In this document: in pieces, positions 21,858 to 33,528 of the stretch | Layout of the letters: each line of letters starts with the position of its first letter | Numbering within the stretch: position 1 is the stretch's first letter | Translations under genes and position numbers: made by a program | The notes under the pieces: generated by a model | Seen by the model: only the letters and a program-made list of their open reading frames with translations | Databases searched by the model: none | What the model was told of the DNA's origin: nothing | Assembly: GCA_011319805.1 (NCBI GenBank) | Contig: SJRY01000258.1 | Coordinates: forward strand, 62,001 to 126,000 | Length of the DNA stretch: 64,000 bases | Source: Macrocybe gigantea | Taxonomy: Eukaryota > Basidiomycota > Agaricomycetes > Agaricales > Callistosporiaceae | Reading direction: 5' to 3'

Positions 21858-24117
21858 CCGACGGTGCTCACTGATATACCCTTTCATGTTTTTGGACAGG
21901 AACTCGTTTGAACCATTGAATCGCATTGACTAACCGTGTCGTACATGTATAGATGCTTGACTGAGGATTAGATCTAGACACAGACATGCGATAGAGATAC
22001 CATACAATGGTTTACAGTATACATAGAGTCCTGTCCTTGTACACAACACATACGCTCATCTCATTGAAGTAGATTAAAGGTAGCTTTTGTTGAAGATATA
22101 TTTTGATAGTGCGTCTGACTGGGGATTTCTCAATCCGAAGATGCAATCACATCAATGGTTGCTATTTGGAGCAGACTAAGAACTCACGGCGGCGAAGACC
22201 CGAACGCCGCGGAGTGAAGAAAAGGCGAGTTCAAGGGTGTTGAGGTGATGCGTGACGAGAACATGATGGCATAGTAAAGTATATGTGTGTATTCAGGGCG
22301 GTCAGTTAAGCTTGAACAGAACCGTCCGTCGGAAAGGTTGAAGAGTGAAATCCGGCTGCGGTACTTGCCTTGGAATGATGGATCAGAAAACGAGTACAGT
22401 ACCGCAAGCGTCGTAATCGGTGCCAAGGAACCAAAAGACCTCCGCAGGTTCCAAGAGCGACGTGAGGACGCTCGATGAAAGGCCAAAGCTCCAAACTGAA
22501 TTTCTGAGTCCGACAGTTTGAACGAGAGATAAGCAATCGCGTGGCGTTCATAGACGAAGTCACCCGAGTCCGGCCAGAGAAGTTCCGAGCACGACGGAGC
22601 TTTTATGCGATCACGAAGATTTGGAAGATGCTGACGTCCGTTCGTCGAAGAATCGAGTTCCTCGCCGTACTCCTGGAACGCCGAATGGGCTGCATTTGTT
22701 CACTTAAACGAGCCGTACAATATATGAGCAAGTGCAGAAGACTCGTTTAACCAGGTTGGACGTACCCAAAGGAAACGCAAAGTGGATGATCATGCGAAAG
22801 GGCTGATCCGACGATCTACGATTAATGGTGCGAAGTGCGAGGCCGCTCGCTTTTACCCAAGCAATTCCTTCGGGCTTGACTGGTAGCAGGGACCTTCATC
22901 GGCATCGGGCAGTTTAGCTTTAATGCAAAACAGGCGACATTGTGCTAAGGTCGCAACAAACAGTTCCGATGTCTCATCGGAGGCGATTCTACTGACGTCA
23001 CATAGCACCGAGGATCATTTCTGAGTCTGGCACATAGGAGATGGAAGTGTTGATGGTCATTTTTCGTGACATCGGAAACTTACATCCACGTCCGGTCACG
23101 AAGAATTGAATCCTGTCAGCGGCCTTCGGACTCAAGTGTCGGGCAAAATCGATCAACCTTTCAGGCAATAAATTCAATCGTTTCTTCACAATACCAAGCC
23201 TATCAAGTCACGTTGAGATGTTCATTCATTTCGCAAAATACATATAAAATCGTAGACCCAAGTGCAGATAGGAATGCATGCACTGATTTCCTCGCACCAC
23301 TGTAGACGTTGTCTGAAGATTTCCGAGTCTGCATGGTCCATGAAAGCAGCTATGCCGCGTTCCGTCTCCTCGATTTTTGCCCCAAACGATTCAAGACATC
23401 GACGTCACATCGTAATGTTTGCTTCGCGTCGCAACTTGAAGATCGACAAAGCGGCAACTGTAGGAATTTTCCTAGGCTACAAATCGCAACGTAGTATCAT
23501 GGATTTGGCTTGATCATCAACTAGGTATAGCGCAGGCACTGGTTGAACGAGCTCGACAAATTTGTAATAGCTACCAGTAGTCGATATTTTTTCACAATAA
23601 AAGACCCTCCAACAGTGAAGGAGTCTATCGCGGCTCGCCTTTAGGCTGTCTTGTCGGCTATTATATCCATTTTGGGCGCTTGATCCGTGATCCGGACTCG
23701 ATCAAATGATGTCGACAATCTCCCCGACACTTCAAGGTGACGGAGAATTTAGCATCTTTGTGACGAAGATCCTCCAACGGCTTTAGGGAGGAAGAGAAAA
23801 TGTGAGTCTACTTTTTTCAGGACAAGCGGATATTCATGTTCAGTTTTGGCTATGAACGCAGTTGTAGAGTGGGTAATACGAGAACAAAGGAACATGGAAC
23901 CACATGGACAGCTTGGAAAATATGTTGAAGATTTGATTTTTAAACTCAGCAGTCCACAGGTTGTATTGTTCTTTTCCTTTGACCGCCATTGTCCCAGATG
24001 ATCTAATCTCGGATAGGCCTCTCTGAAGCTCAAATATCGAGAGTCTTGTTCGCATCTTGAACTTGAACTACTACCACCACAGGAGAAAGCCATACTCGCT
24101 GCAAAAATCTGGACGCC
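21858..24117. other. 2.3 kb intergenic region with a possible Copia relic
   Basis: No intact gene was found. Open frames at 22184-22750 on both strands have no motifs. A possible Ty1/Copia fragment is at 23262-23513 (separate entry). The final part contains the promoter region of the acidic protein gene. Confidence 0.35.
23262..23513 (+). mobile_element. possible degraded Ty1/Copia polyprotein fragment
   Basis: The frame contains NLKIDKAATVGIFLGYKSQ, which resembles the strongly conserved segment just C-terminal to the Copia integrase core (K-L-D-x-K-A-x-x-G-I-F-L-G-Y). Upstream WSMKAAMPRSVSSIFA could be the decayed counterpart of the W-x-G-K-K-P-x-V-S-H-L-R-V-F-G region. No LTRs, reverse transcriptase or RNase H motifs were seen, so this would be a short, dead remnant. 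Confidence 0.3.
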
Positions 24118-25966
24118 ATGAGCAACGCAGAGCTTGGTATTTCGAAAGATTTTTCCGTAAGTGACTGCTTTCTCTCGTGTTCAGATTCAGGAACTCACCC
24201 TCAACAACCCCAGCGTCCTCAACCTTCATGCTCCTCACCGCAGGGCGCGTCGGAGGCTCGTTCTCCTGCACCAGGTCAAGAGCAAGAGCCAAACCTGCAA
24301 CGCGACAGCTCCAATGTCATTTCGCCAACACATTCAAAGCCTAGCGAAGCCGGTCTTCAGGATGCAACCCCTCCCTCGCAAGCACCTGACGAGTTGGATG
24401 GCGAGGAGGAGCAAGCCGCGTCTGATCTCGGAGACACGGCAGGATCCCTTGTGTTGCGTTTTCCGACTCCGAGCGACGGGGACGAAGAGCCCCGCGCGTC
24501 CAGCCTCACTCCTGAAGATTCCTGCTCGAACCGTTTCAAAGAGCGAGCCCCCACACCGGAAATTGAACTCACCTTTCCACCGCCACCCAAACCTGTTAGG
24601 CCTGATGGCAAGCCGTGCGAGAGCCAGCCTGACCACTGGCTCGAGGCTATGCAGGAACGCGTCGAAGATGATCGGCAACGCTTACGAGATGAGCTCGAAG
24701 CTGCGAAAACGGAGCTCAAGGAAGCCGTGACCGGTGTGGCGCTGGCAAAATCTACGGTGGATAAAGAGGCCGTGGCCATGATTGATTTTATTCAGTATTC
24801 ACGCCAAGTTGTCGGGAATAAGCTCACGAAGGCCATCAACGAGACTGCCGACGACTGGGTTCACGAGGGATCGCTCTACTCTTCTGAGTCGGAAGGGGAC
24901 GACGCGGATAGCGACGCCAGCGGCGCTGCAGACCCACAACCCGACGAGGATGACTATGACGAACAGGAATATTCACAAGAGGATCTTGGTGGAGACACCG
25001 ACGTCTCTGACAATGGTGACGACGATGCTCCTGGAGATCGGGACGGGCCGAGTTCCGATTTTAATGACGGTCGCGCTGAAGATGGCAGCGCCTGCATCCC
25101 GTACGTTCCTTTGTTTTGTTCGATATATTTGTAACCGCATGCATTTGCTCTCAGTGACCACACGCCGGGTGATGAAGTGCACGAATTAAACAACGCATCA
25201 ATTTCGTAAGTCGACATTGTCTTTTCGGGTCAGTCATGCCCAGTCACTCACCTATTATAGACGCAACCGCGGACTAGTCTGGGACACATTGCCTAGAACT
25301 CCATCCCAGGATTCTGGGAGCCCCCCTATGTTCTCGCCTGGCCCTTCACCCACCGAAGCCTCTTCTGCTTCCCAATCGAGAAAAAGGGCTCGAAACAACG
25401 ATAGCGAAGACAGCGAATCGGAGGTCGAGCAATCCATCACCATGTCTGAAGGCTCCCCATCATCTCGCAAGAGAATTAAATACGATGGCGACGTGTCTTT
25501 CATCGAGTCGTCGCCGCTTCGGGGTAGCAAGGCCCTGGCTGTTGACGAGGGCTTCAACGTCGCATCGTTGTGGAACTTCAACGGAGACAAGGCATCAACT
25601 CCTGACGAAAGCGAAGTCGACGGCAGGACGGTCGACGCGCCTCTCGACGAGGAGAAAGAGCCTGTGCTCTCCCTTGTCCTTGCCGCGTTGAGCACTGGCT
25701 CAAAGAGCGCTCCCCGTCTTGCATTGCCCGGGTTGTCCGATGCCGATTGTGAAGACATCTTCGAGGATCTTCAGGAAGCGATAAAAAGGAAAGGCCAGAT
25801 CTCGACAGGGGAGCTGTGGTCTTTCCTATGCAAACGTTCGGAGAAAGTCAATGAATACTTCGCAAAGATGCCAAAAGTAAGGAAAGCGAAGCCATTGGCT
25901 CGGTCAAGGGAACGTCTTCGCCAAAGGAGCGATGGAACGCCGGAGATTTACACGGTTGACGACTGA
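24118..25966 (+). CDS. acidic Ser/Asp/Glu-rich protein of unknown function, probably nuclear
   Basis: Three exons (24118-25100, 25155-25205, 25261-25966) join in phase to 579 aa. I do not recognise a family. Residues 1-150 are Pro/Ser/Gln-rich. Residues about 180-230 contain a predicted coiled-coil-like helix (EAMQERVEDDRQRLRDELEA...KTELKEA). Residues about 255-325 are very acidic (SESEGDDADSDASGA, DEDDYDEQEYSQED). The second half has basic clusters (SRKRARNND, SRKRIKYDG) that look like nuclear localisation signals, and the C-terminal 90 residues (LPGLSDADCEDIFEDLQEAI...GELWSFLCKRSEKVNEYFAKMP) look folded and helical. A potential 28-nt intron at 24157 was rejected because reading through keeps the coding composition. 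Function is unknown; chromatin or RNA-associated roles are only guesses. Confidence 0.6.
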
Positions 25967-26230
25967 TGACTAACAGCGAGCGATCGACTTCATAGGACCT
26001 CTAGCAGCAATGCTTTTCATTATTGTGCAGTTTGGTTGGGACATTGGGACACTTTGGATCGGTTGTATCATTTTTTGTATCTTTAGCACGTACATATTCG
26101 GGTAGACCTCAGTACGCAGTAGTAGTCTCCATGATCGTCTGTTTTGATAGCGTAATTCAACATATAAATGGCATACATCGTTACGTACCAACTTCACAAA
26201 ATTCAAGAAAACCTTACACCTTATCGCTAA

Positions 26231-27955
26231 TCAGCAGCTTCCGACCGAGGATGCGCTGTACTGGCATGCGCTGTAACCATCACCACTGCACCCTTACTTA
26301 GCACAACATCAGACTTAAAAACCAATGAGAGAGACTAACCAGCCAATCTTGGGAGGCTCGCTACCTGCAGATACTCCCTGGTACGTGCAGCAGACGTTCG
26401 TGCTCGAAGGCTTGCCGCTGGTTTTGATATTTGACAGAGTAGCAGTATCGCCAAAGTTGGAATTAATTCCTACGCCCTCCGATCCGCCCTTCAGGCAAAC
26501 CTATGCAGACGCCGCCAAGCCAGTCAGATGCAACGCTTCTTCACGGCAACTAAAACGTACATTATTGACCGTAACATGACGCGCGTAACTCTTCGAACAA
26601 TTGCCACAAGACCTGTAGAGCTTGCCTGCAATGCATCCCAGTTTCAATTAAGGAACTGTATGGAAGGATCGGCTTTACCCACCAAAGGTCGATGCGAAGA
26701 AGTTGTTGATCACGACACGCCCAGCGCCATTGTGCTGAACTAGAGTTTTCAAATGAGTTTGAACCAAGGCCCGTGTCATAATCCTAAACATACCAATTTT
26801 ATCTGCTGCATTGAACGCTCCTCCGCCGTTGATAGTTGAGACATCACCGGATCCCGTTTGTTTGATCTGACGTGGGAGAGTTCAAAAACATATTCCACTC
26901 CATGAAATAGCACCTCACGGTTATGGCATCTGATGTTCAGAGGATTAAGCGGCTCTTGTTTCATTTCGGTGTTGCAGAGTCAGTCGCATACCTTCGCAGA
27001 CATCTTCCCACCAGACATTCGTAACCGTGCATGGACCACGGCAGTGAATACCTGTTCCAGAGATAAACGTGTGATGACGCAACATAACGACGGCAATCGT
27101 ACCTTCCGCCTGATCCTTTCCAATGATTACATTTGAAATAGAAGCACCGGATTCAAGGATGAAAACTGCGTCTTCTTCTCCCGTCTCAGTTTGCTCCTGA
27201 CACGCTCCGCCTGGTTACATGCAGGGTTCAAGCATGTATAAACAACATATGAATATAACGGGAATCTTACTGCTGCCTTTGCGATCATATTTGACCATTT
27301 TTCCATCAAAAGATCCACTGATGACGCTCGCGGTAGGAAGTGCTACATATCCCTAAGCATGTGCAATGGATACGATGGACATTAATAAGGATGATTTTCA
27401 GGACGTACCGCCGATGCAGGAAGGGTAGTGGTAATTCCAGTGGGAGCGGCGACCGTCGTTGAGGCTCTAGTGGTGGTTGTAGTTGTAGTACTTGCCCTGG
27501 TGGTGGTGGTGGTGGTGGTGGTGGCTGTGGTAGTTGCTCTGGTCGTTGTCGTCGTGGTAGCTCCCGGAACGCATTGCCAATAGTAGCTGGGCGACGCTCG
27601 CTGATTGTAAAAAAAGGAAAGCAAAAGGTCGCAACTACTCACTCGTTCTAAACATTCCATATGAGCCACGATACAAAGCAAGAGATGTAGGCCATACCTG
27701 ATAAACACACGCCGAACCAGACGCACTGGCGTTCGATATATTAGTACAGAAACATAGACCAGGCGCCGATGTGCGGTGCCATACCAAGTCGTGTCACCTG
27801 AAACTAATTCAACAAATCTCGTACCTCACGAATGATGTACACAGACCTGTCCAGTTGAGACCACCGCATTGGCCGTAAATGGGGACAACTGCGGCTACAT
27901 GGTCTGCCAAGACGAGGGCAAGAGAGGTCCAGACGAAAGTACGTAAATTAAGCAT
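26231..27955 (-). CDS. secreted pectate lyase, family PL3, with N-terminal CBM1 cellulose-binding module
   Basis: Thirteen exons (27847-27955, 27785-27797, 27698-27725, 27409-27600, 27271-27352, 27103-27210, 26992-27051, 26919-26929, 26794-26866, 26683-26739, 26561-26625, 26340-26500, 26231-26285) sum to 1014 nt, 337 aa, all in phase. The start at 27955 gives a signal peptide ([19 protein letters not shown]). CBM1 follows at about residues 24-62 ([32 protein letters not shown]), then a Thr-rich linker. The PL3 fold has [71 protein letters not shown] and [11 protein letters not shown]. It cleaves polygalacturonate by calcium-dependent beta-elimination in the plant cell wall. Exons 2 and 8 are only 13 and 11 nt. 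No frame breaks. Confidence 0.93.
27499..27524. repeat. trinucleotide (GGT/ACC) repeat encoding the Thr linker
   Basis: A run of about eight GGT units on the plus strand corresponds to ACC/ACA Thr codons of the CBM1-PL3 linker. Such a tract can change length by slippage without breaking the frame. Confidence 0.7.
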
Positions 27956-28813
27956 TACTGGAGTGCTGGCAGGGAAACTTGACGGAGGCAACAGCGATGA
28001 ATCCTCTTTATGTATGAAGCTGGCAACGCGTTCTATCTTCTGAGCATGTCTTGGCGATGTAGAGTGTTGATGGAAGGATGTACTAGCGGCCCGGTATTGG
28101 GGTACGAAACCGTTGAAAACGAAAGCGGAAAAACATCGAGAGCTTTTTCCTCGATGCCATCGTCAGGTCAAATTAGATGTCGCATATTCAAATTGCTCAG
28201 AATGGATCGTCACCTTAATGGAGCCGGCCCGCAAAGAGACACGGGCCGGGGGTAAACGAAAGCCATCTGTGGAGCATTGGTAGTACGTCACCGAGAAACA
28301 ACCGTTCTTCCAATATTGCATCCAAGCATGAACGGAAAAATAGGTACTTTGACCAACGCTCGGAACAACAATGCGCAAAATCTTGGTTTGAATTGGATCA
28401 CTTGACTAGCGCGGTGAAACGCACATTGAGCGGATGAGATGACCGGCGCCCCCGTAGAGACGGGACCAAGACAGAACGAATTAGATGGGGAAGCTGAAAT
28501 CCTAGAGCCTACTTCCGCATGCAATTTTAGCACTCACGTCTAATGAACATCTGAAAAAGAGCCGATTATTGTACATAGAGAAAAGAAATTTCCCTCGGTG
28601 TGGTGGCGGCCACAAGACAGGGTGAGCGCACAACTGAACAGCTTATTTCAGCAAGAGTAGCGATCCCTGAAGGAATGTTCAGCAAAGAGCTCCCCGTAGA
28701 CACGAACCACGTGAACCGTGACGATTGTGACAGTGACAAAGCTCTGGCCTAACCTGCTCAAAAAATGAGACCGTTCCGTGTCTGCAGACGCCACTTCTTA
28801 CCGTATTATGACC
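27956..28813. other. divergent intergenic region between pectate lyase and NUG1
   Basis: No gene is supported in this 0.86 kb, which should contain both promoters. It includes a GC-rich hairpin near 28224-28250 (CCGGCCCG, 11-nt loop, CGGGCCGG). Confidence 0.4.
28224..28250. repeat. 8-bp GC-rich hairpin
   Basis: CCGGCCCG and CGGGCCGG are exact inverted copies separated by 11 nt, upstream of both flanking genes. It could be a binding site for a dimeric regulator or chance. Confidence 0.4.
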
Positions 28814-30994
28814 ATGGGGAGGACAAGTAAGTTACTTGTAAACCTTGAGTATCATTTGTTAACTATTTCTTAGAATCACACAAACAGTCCGTACCATCTA
28901 AGCCAAGTAAGTTTCATAGATGCGGCAAAATACGGTGGCTTATCTTGCTCTAGAACTTAAGAAAGATCCTGGTGTGCCGAAGTTACCTGACTTGAAAGAA
29001 AAGATAAGGAAATCGGGCAAACAGAAAGCACCACTGGTAAGCCATGTCTTCATCGAACAGTAACAGTCAGAATTAAAGCAAGATATTATCAGGCGTTTTC
29101 TAGTCGTGATTTCGATCCGGATAGCACTATGGCCTCGGAGCCCACACTTTCGACACTCGCACGCTTAGCAGAGAGTGCCTCTGCTGAATACCGCCGAGAC
29201 GACCCATCCTCGTCCACCGTTCGTAAAACAAAAGAGCAACAGCGCCGATATTACCTGCGTGCCTTGCATAAAGTCATCGATGAAAGCGACATCATCATAC
29301 TGGTCCTTGATGCGCGAGATCCGGAGGGCTCGAGAAGTCGCCTTGTCGAGGAAGAAGTACGACGACGAGAGGCAGAAGGCAAGAAACTGGTCTTTGTGCT
29401 TAATAAAATCGGTCAGCCGAGTTGTCTCCTGAATAACTTACAGAGCTGATAGTGTTGCAGATCTTGTTCCCCGTTCCAATGCTCAGGCCTGGCTGAAATA
29501 TCTCAGACACTCGACACCAACACTTCCTTTTCTCTCCGCAGCACAACATCAACGCAACAATATACTATCCTCCACTGCCCCAGCTCTTCTCAAATTGCTC
29601 AAAGCCTACAAGCCGAGAACAGGTAGCGTAACCGTCGGCGTCGTAGGTTATCCCAATGTTGGGAAGAGTAGCCTAATAAACAGTTTGAAAAGGAGCAAGG
29701 TGTTTTATGGTTCTAAATCCCACTCTGTTCATACCCGCTGAAAAATCATAGGTATGCGCCGTGGCAGCGCAAGCGGGTTTCACGAAGGACCTTCAATCGG
29801 TCCAACTGGAACGGGGAATGCGCGTTATTGATTCACCTGGTGTCATTTTTGACGATGATGACCAAGCCATCGACGGTAAATCGCAGAAGAAAAATAGCGT
29901 GCTCCTCAGAAATGTCATCAACGTCGAAGATGTGGAAGATCCCATAGCTGTTGGTCAGTATCTCAATGGTTCACACAAGCATACACTTAAACCACAGACT
30001 GTTATTTTATTTCAGTCGAAGAAATCTGCACTCGGACGTCATTTCAAACAATTCAGAAAATATACAATCTACCTGAGTTTACTTCACCGCTAGAGTTCCT
30101 TACAATGCTTGCCATGACTACTGGAAAACTTCTGAAGGTTTGTATGCACCTGCTCTTTCTGAAACCTGCTTGTGTTGAAGCGATGTTTATCCAGGGAGGG
30201 ACGCCAGACCTCAACGCTGCCGCTCGTCTGGTTATCACGGACTGGAATCATCAGAAAATATCTTTCTATTCCGAACCTCCGTCAATCCATCCTTCTATGA
30301 TTCCGTCAACGAGTGCGTGACTTATCTCGAGACCAATTCCCCTTCATCGACCTTCTTGTTATTTGGTGCAGTTTTGGATAATAAGAACGCTTCGATAGAA
30401 CCTATTATTGCCCCTGGCGCAGAGAACGTCGGCCAAGCCCAGATCGTATCCTCCTTCTCTAAGCCCTTCAAACTAGAAGGCCTGTTCGGCGCTGCTGATG
30501 CAGGTGCATTCGGTGAAGGCACGGGCGATGTACCGATGGCGGATGAGGATGGAGATATTTTTTGGGACGCTGTGGAAGGTGATGCCATGGAGGAAGACAA
30601 GTACGTTACACCTCCCGTTGTTGTCTGGCCTTTGATCCTGACAGAGTTCAGTGCACAGACCGAGGATGTCCAAGTTCCTTTAAAACGACGGCGATCGCCT
30701 TCTCCAACGCCTCTCCCTGACTCGCAAAATGTGGTCATGAAGAGCGCCGATGCACCGGAGTCGCCTCAGACAAAACGACAGCGAAAGGCTAAGGAGGTGC
30801 CATCGTACAACACCCCTCCTGACGAGCACGTGCTGAAGCAGATGGAGAGGAGCAATCCGCTCAGCCGAAAGGTGCTCAAGAAGGAAGCCAAGCGCGCCAG
30901 AAAAGCTCACCGAACGAAAGCTACGGTGCAGGCGAAGGTTGTGGGTGAAATGGAAATTGATGACGGCTTGGAGGCCACATTCATGGTTGCCTAA
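28814..30994 (+). CDS. NUG1: nucleolar GTPase of the NUG1/GNL3 (Grn1) type
   Basis: Exons inferred: 28814-28826, 28874-28906, 28954-29036, about 29081-29411, 29461-29699, 29752-29953, 30016-30137, 30195-30312, 30372-30994. N-terminal KSHKQ and [17 protein letters not shown] match the GN3L/Grn1 region. The GTPase motifs are circularly permuted as in this family: [22 protein letters not shown] (G4), [12 protein letters not shown] (G1) and VIDSPGV (G3). The C-terminal part has acidic ([12 protein letters not shown]) and basic nuclear segments. The family acts in 60S ribosome assembly and export. The junction between 29036 and about 29081 cannot be placed with a consensus acceptor in the right phase, suggesting an indel or unusual splice. 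A 51-nt segment, 30601-30651, has good intron signals yet is in frame, so it may be a retained intron. Confidence 0.85.
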
Positions 30995-31955
30995 ATTCTC
31001 GTGCATGTGCGAACACTGCTTTCTCCTTTTTCCTCCGTGATTCTGTTGTGGATACACATGACAATGAACCGCATTTTCAGACTAAGACTAATACAGAAGG
31101 TGGCCATGGAGAAGTGCGGGCACACGGTATGCAACGCAGTGCAGTTGATTCTTCTCCAGTACTATTCGCAGGATGAAGGCAATCCAAGGTAACTCCCGCA
31201 CGTTCTTACCGGAATCGGACGAGTCTACTAAATGAAGTGATCGTCGATACGTCGATACCCGGCACCCAATAATACGTGGACACGCCACAGGCAACTCCTG
31301 TCATTGAACATTTCAGGTTGCGGGGTCCCTGGACTCGCTAAGACTGTTGATGTGAACTCTTTGCCTCGTATATCGTGCGAAGGACGGAATTCTATTCAGT
31401 TCCCCTTTCGATTCAGCCCAGTTTAGAAGATGTTCTACTCTGCAAAAATGAGCTGGGTCTTAGACGCCCCACTGACGCTTCTGCGTTTGTCGTGGTTCCG
31501 TGCCTTCCGGTCGGAGGACAGAAGGCTTCTTGAGCATGCCTTGAGCCTTCTGCGCTCCTATTCCGGAGAAGGAGACTCTATGGTCAGGACGCCGTGGTAG
31601 TCGTAATGGAATATAATTCGACATGAGAGTGACAGGAAAGCACTCACGTTATTTCCCGATGCACCAGGAAGTCGAGTTCACGGTTGACCCTTCGGGCATC
31701 CGTCGACAAGCTGTAGCCGCAACCTGTCAGTGTCACCGGCCTTGGTCGGCACTTCACCAATAGCGTCATCGTTGCGTGCTGCTGGCCCGCAGAGGTTCAC
31801 AATCAGATCTCAGCACCAGCGCCGTCGTCCTGTTAAAGCATAAACTCCAACAAAAGCAGGACCTGGTTCTACTCCATTCCTAGGAAATCTATGAAGAAAA
31901 TATCCTGCAACTGGAACTCCTGTGGGCATTATTCCCCGCGGATGACAGCGAATAT
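30995..31955. other. convergent 3' region between NUG1 and the MFS gene
   Basis: About 0.96 kb without a supported gene. Short open frames were seen on both strands, none with a recognisable motif. Confidence 0.4.
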
Positions 31956-33528
31956 TCAGCCCTTATTGGTTTTGAGGCTGCGCCAAAGCACGGTGTAAAG
32001 AACAATCCCTATCCCTACCAGAGCAATTTCTAATCCCACGTAATTCATCATTCCAACACGGACACCGCTTCCACCCCAGATCGCGCCTGTCACACGCCCT
32101 GTATACATACTATATTGAATCGCCAACGATGTCCAACCGTTCCAAGAAGGCGGGAGCTGCTTGCTTAACAAGCTGACCGTGACCGTGCTAGCCAAATTGA
32201 AGCCCAAAGCGACGGCCCACCAACACATAAAGACGCTGCCATAATTAATCTGATGGGATCTTAGCAACGCGAGGAACACCAGCAACGCAGACAGGCCCAA
32301 AAGCGTCCCCAGTGCCAGGATGTTTCGGTCCTGCGTGCGTCTTGCTAGGAAGAAATTGAGAATGAGGAAGGGAAAGGCTGTGATTCCTCCGAGGGCAATG
32401 AAGTTGCCGGCGGCAAAGGGAGACCAGTGGAACTTGGGCGTGTCTGCGCCAAAAACCGGAAGGTTTGACTCCCAAGCCCCAAGAATGAAGAAACATGTCA
32501 TGGCGAACCAGCACATGCACACGACAACGCCCCACTTCGCGGGAGTCATCTGGTAGATGGACATGTCCACTACAGGCGCTGTTGACTGGACTGGAACGGC
32601 GGTCGCCGCTGTTGCGTCCTTTTCGTCCTTCTCGATTGTCGAACCGGTGAGGGTAGAAGTAGGTGGCGAAATAGGGGGAGGGTCAAATGCTCTCTGGTCC
32701 TCAGGAATATCTTCATACCAGACCCAGACACACACCCAGAAGACGCTCCAAACGGCGGCCATGACCCAAGCTGGACTGGTGAAGCCGTTGAAGACCGCGT
32801 TTTTAAATCCGACTTTATAGAATAGTCCGCCGGCAAACGGACCGAGGCTCATTCCGAGGCCTTGACCCATCACAAGCCAACTGGCCAAGGTGGTCCTGCG
32901 TCGTATACCGACAATTCGTGGGTCGGAGCAGTAGCGCTTGCAGTACATCCAGAACGAAAAGGCAAAGCCACTTGTAATGCGGCCGATCAGGATCAAATAG
33001 AGGTAGTCGGCTCGATAGGCGGATGCATAAAGGATGTGTCCGAGAATTGAAGCACAGCAACTGACATGAATTGGGATCTTGTAACCACCTGATTGAAATG
33101 AGAAAAGCAATTATTCTGTCATGCGGAGAGAATAACCACCTCTGTCGAACTTCATTAAAGGTATTAACGTTAATCCAGAAACAACAGTGGGGATTCCGAT
33201 GACGACTCCAGAAAAAGTCGATGTTCCGCCAAGGTGTTGCGCATATTCATTAGAAGCAGATACGATAATAAAAAAAGAGATCTATAAGGTAAATTAGCCT
33301 AAGCCTCTGCGAACCACTGATATTGAAAGTTATTACCTGGAGGAGAACGTTCGATGTAATGACGATTACCAGCGACGCGAGTTTGGGTAGCTTGAGTTCT
33401 GGATCAGACGTAGCGAGGTTCGCCAGCTCTGACTGCTCGGTGACCGCAGGTTCTGTAGATTCCCCATTGCCGCGTTCCACGTCAAGAACAACAGTTGTTG
33501 GTGATCGACGCTTCAACCACATCGGCAT
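31956..33528 (-). CDS. major facilitator superfamily transporter
   Basis: Three exons (33337-33528, 33140-33281, 31956-33088) sum to 1467 nt, 488 aa. Twelve hydrophobic helices are apparent: LASLVIVITSNVLLQ, FFIIVSASNEYA, STFSGVVIGIPTVVSGL (with the following KFDRGGYK as the loop 2-3 motif), ILGHILYAS, LILIGRITSGFAFSF and so on. A long hydrophilic central loop rich in Pro/Ser/Thr separates the two bundles (about residues 270-320). The loop GRITSGFAF and the paired Gly in GQGLGMSLGPFAGGLF resemble MFS motif regions. The substrate is unknown; the SPX/MFSD8-like appearance is only an impression. A short N-terminal addition from 33735-33834 was considered but not included. No frame breaks. The promoter is shared with the D-amino-acid-oxidase-like gene 1 to the right. 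Confidence 0.82.

Noticed and set aside
24157..24184. gtaagt...ttcag segment as an intron in the acidic protein gene
   Set aside because: At 28 nt it is too short, and removing it moves translation into a frame without the acidic composition.
27382..27726. Thr-rich frame interpreted as an independent mucin-like gene
   Set aside because: It is the CBM1 end and linker of the PL3 pectate lyase once introns are placed.
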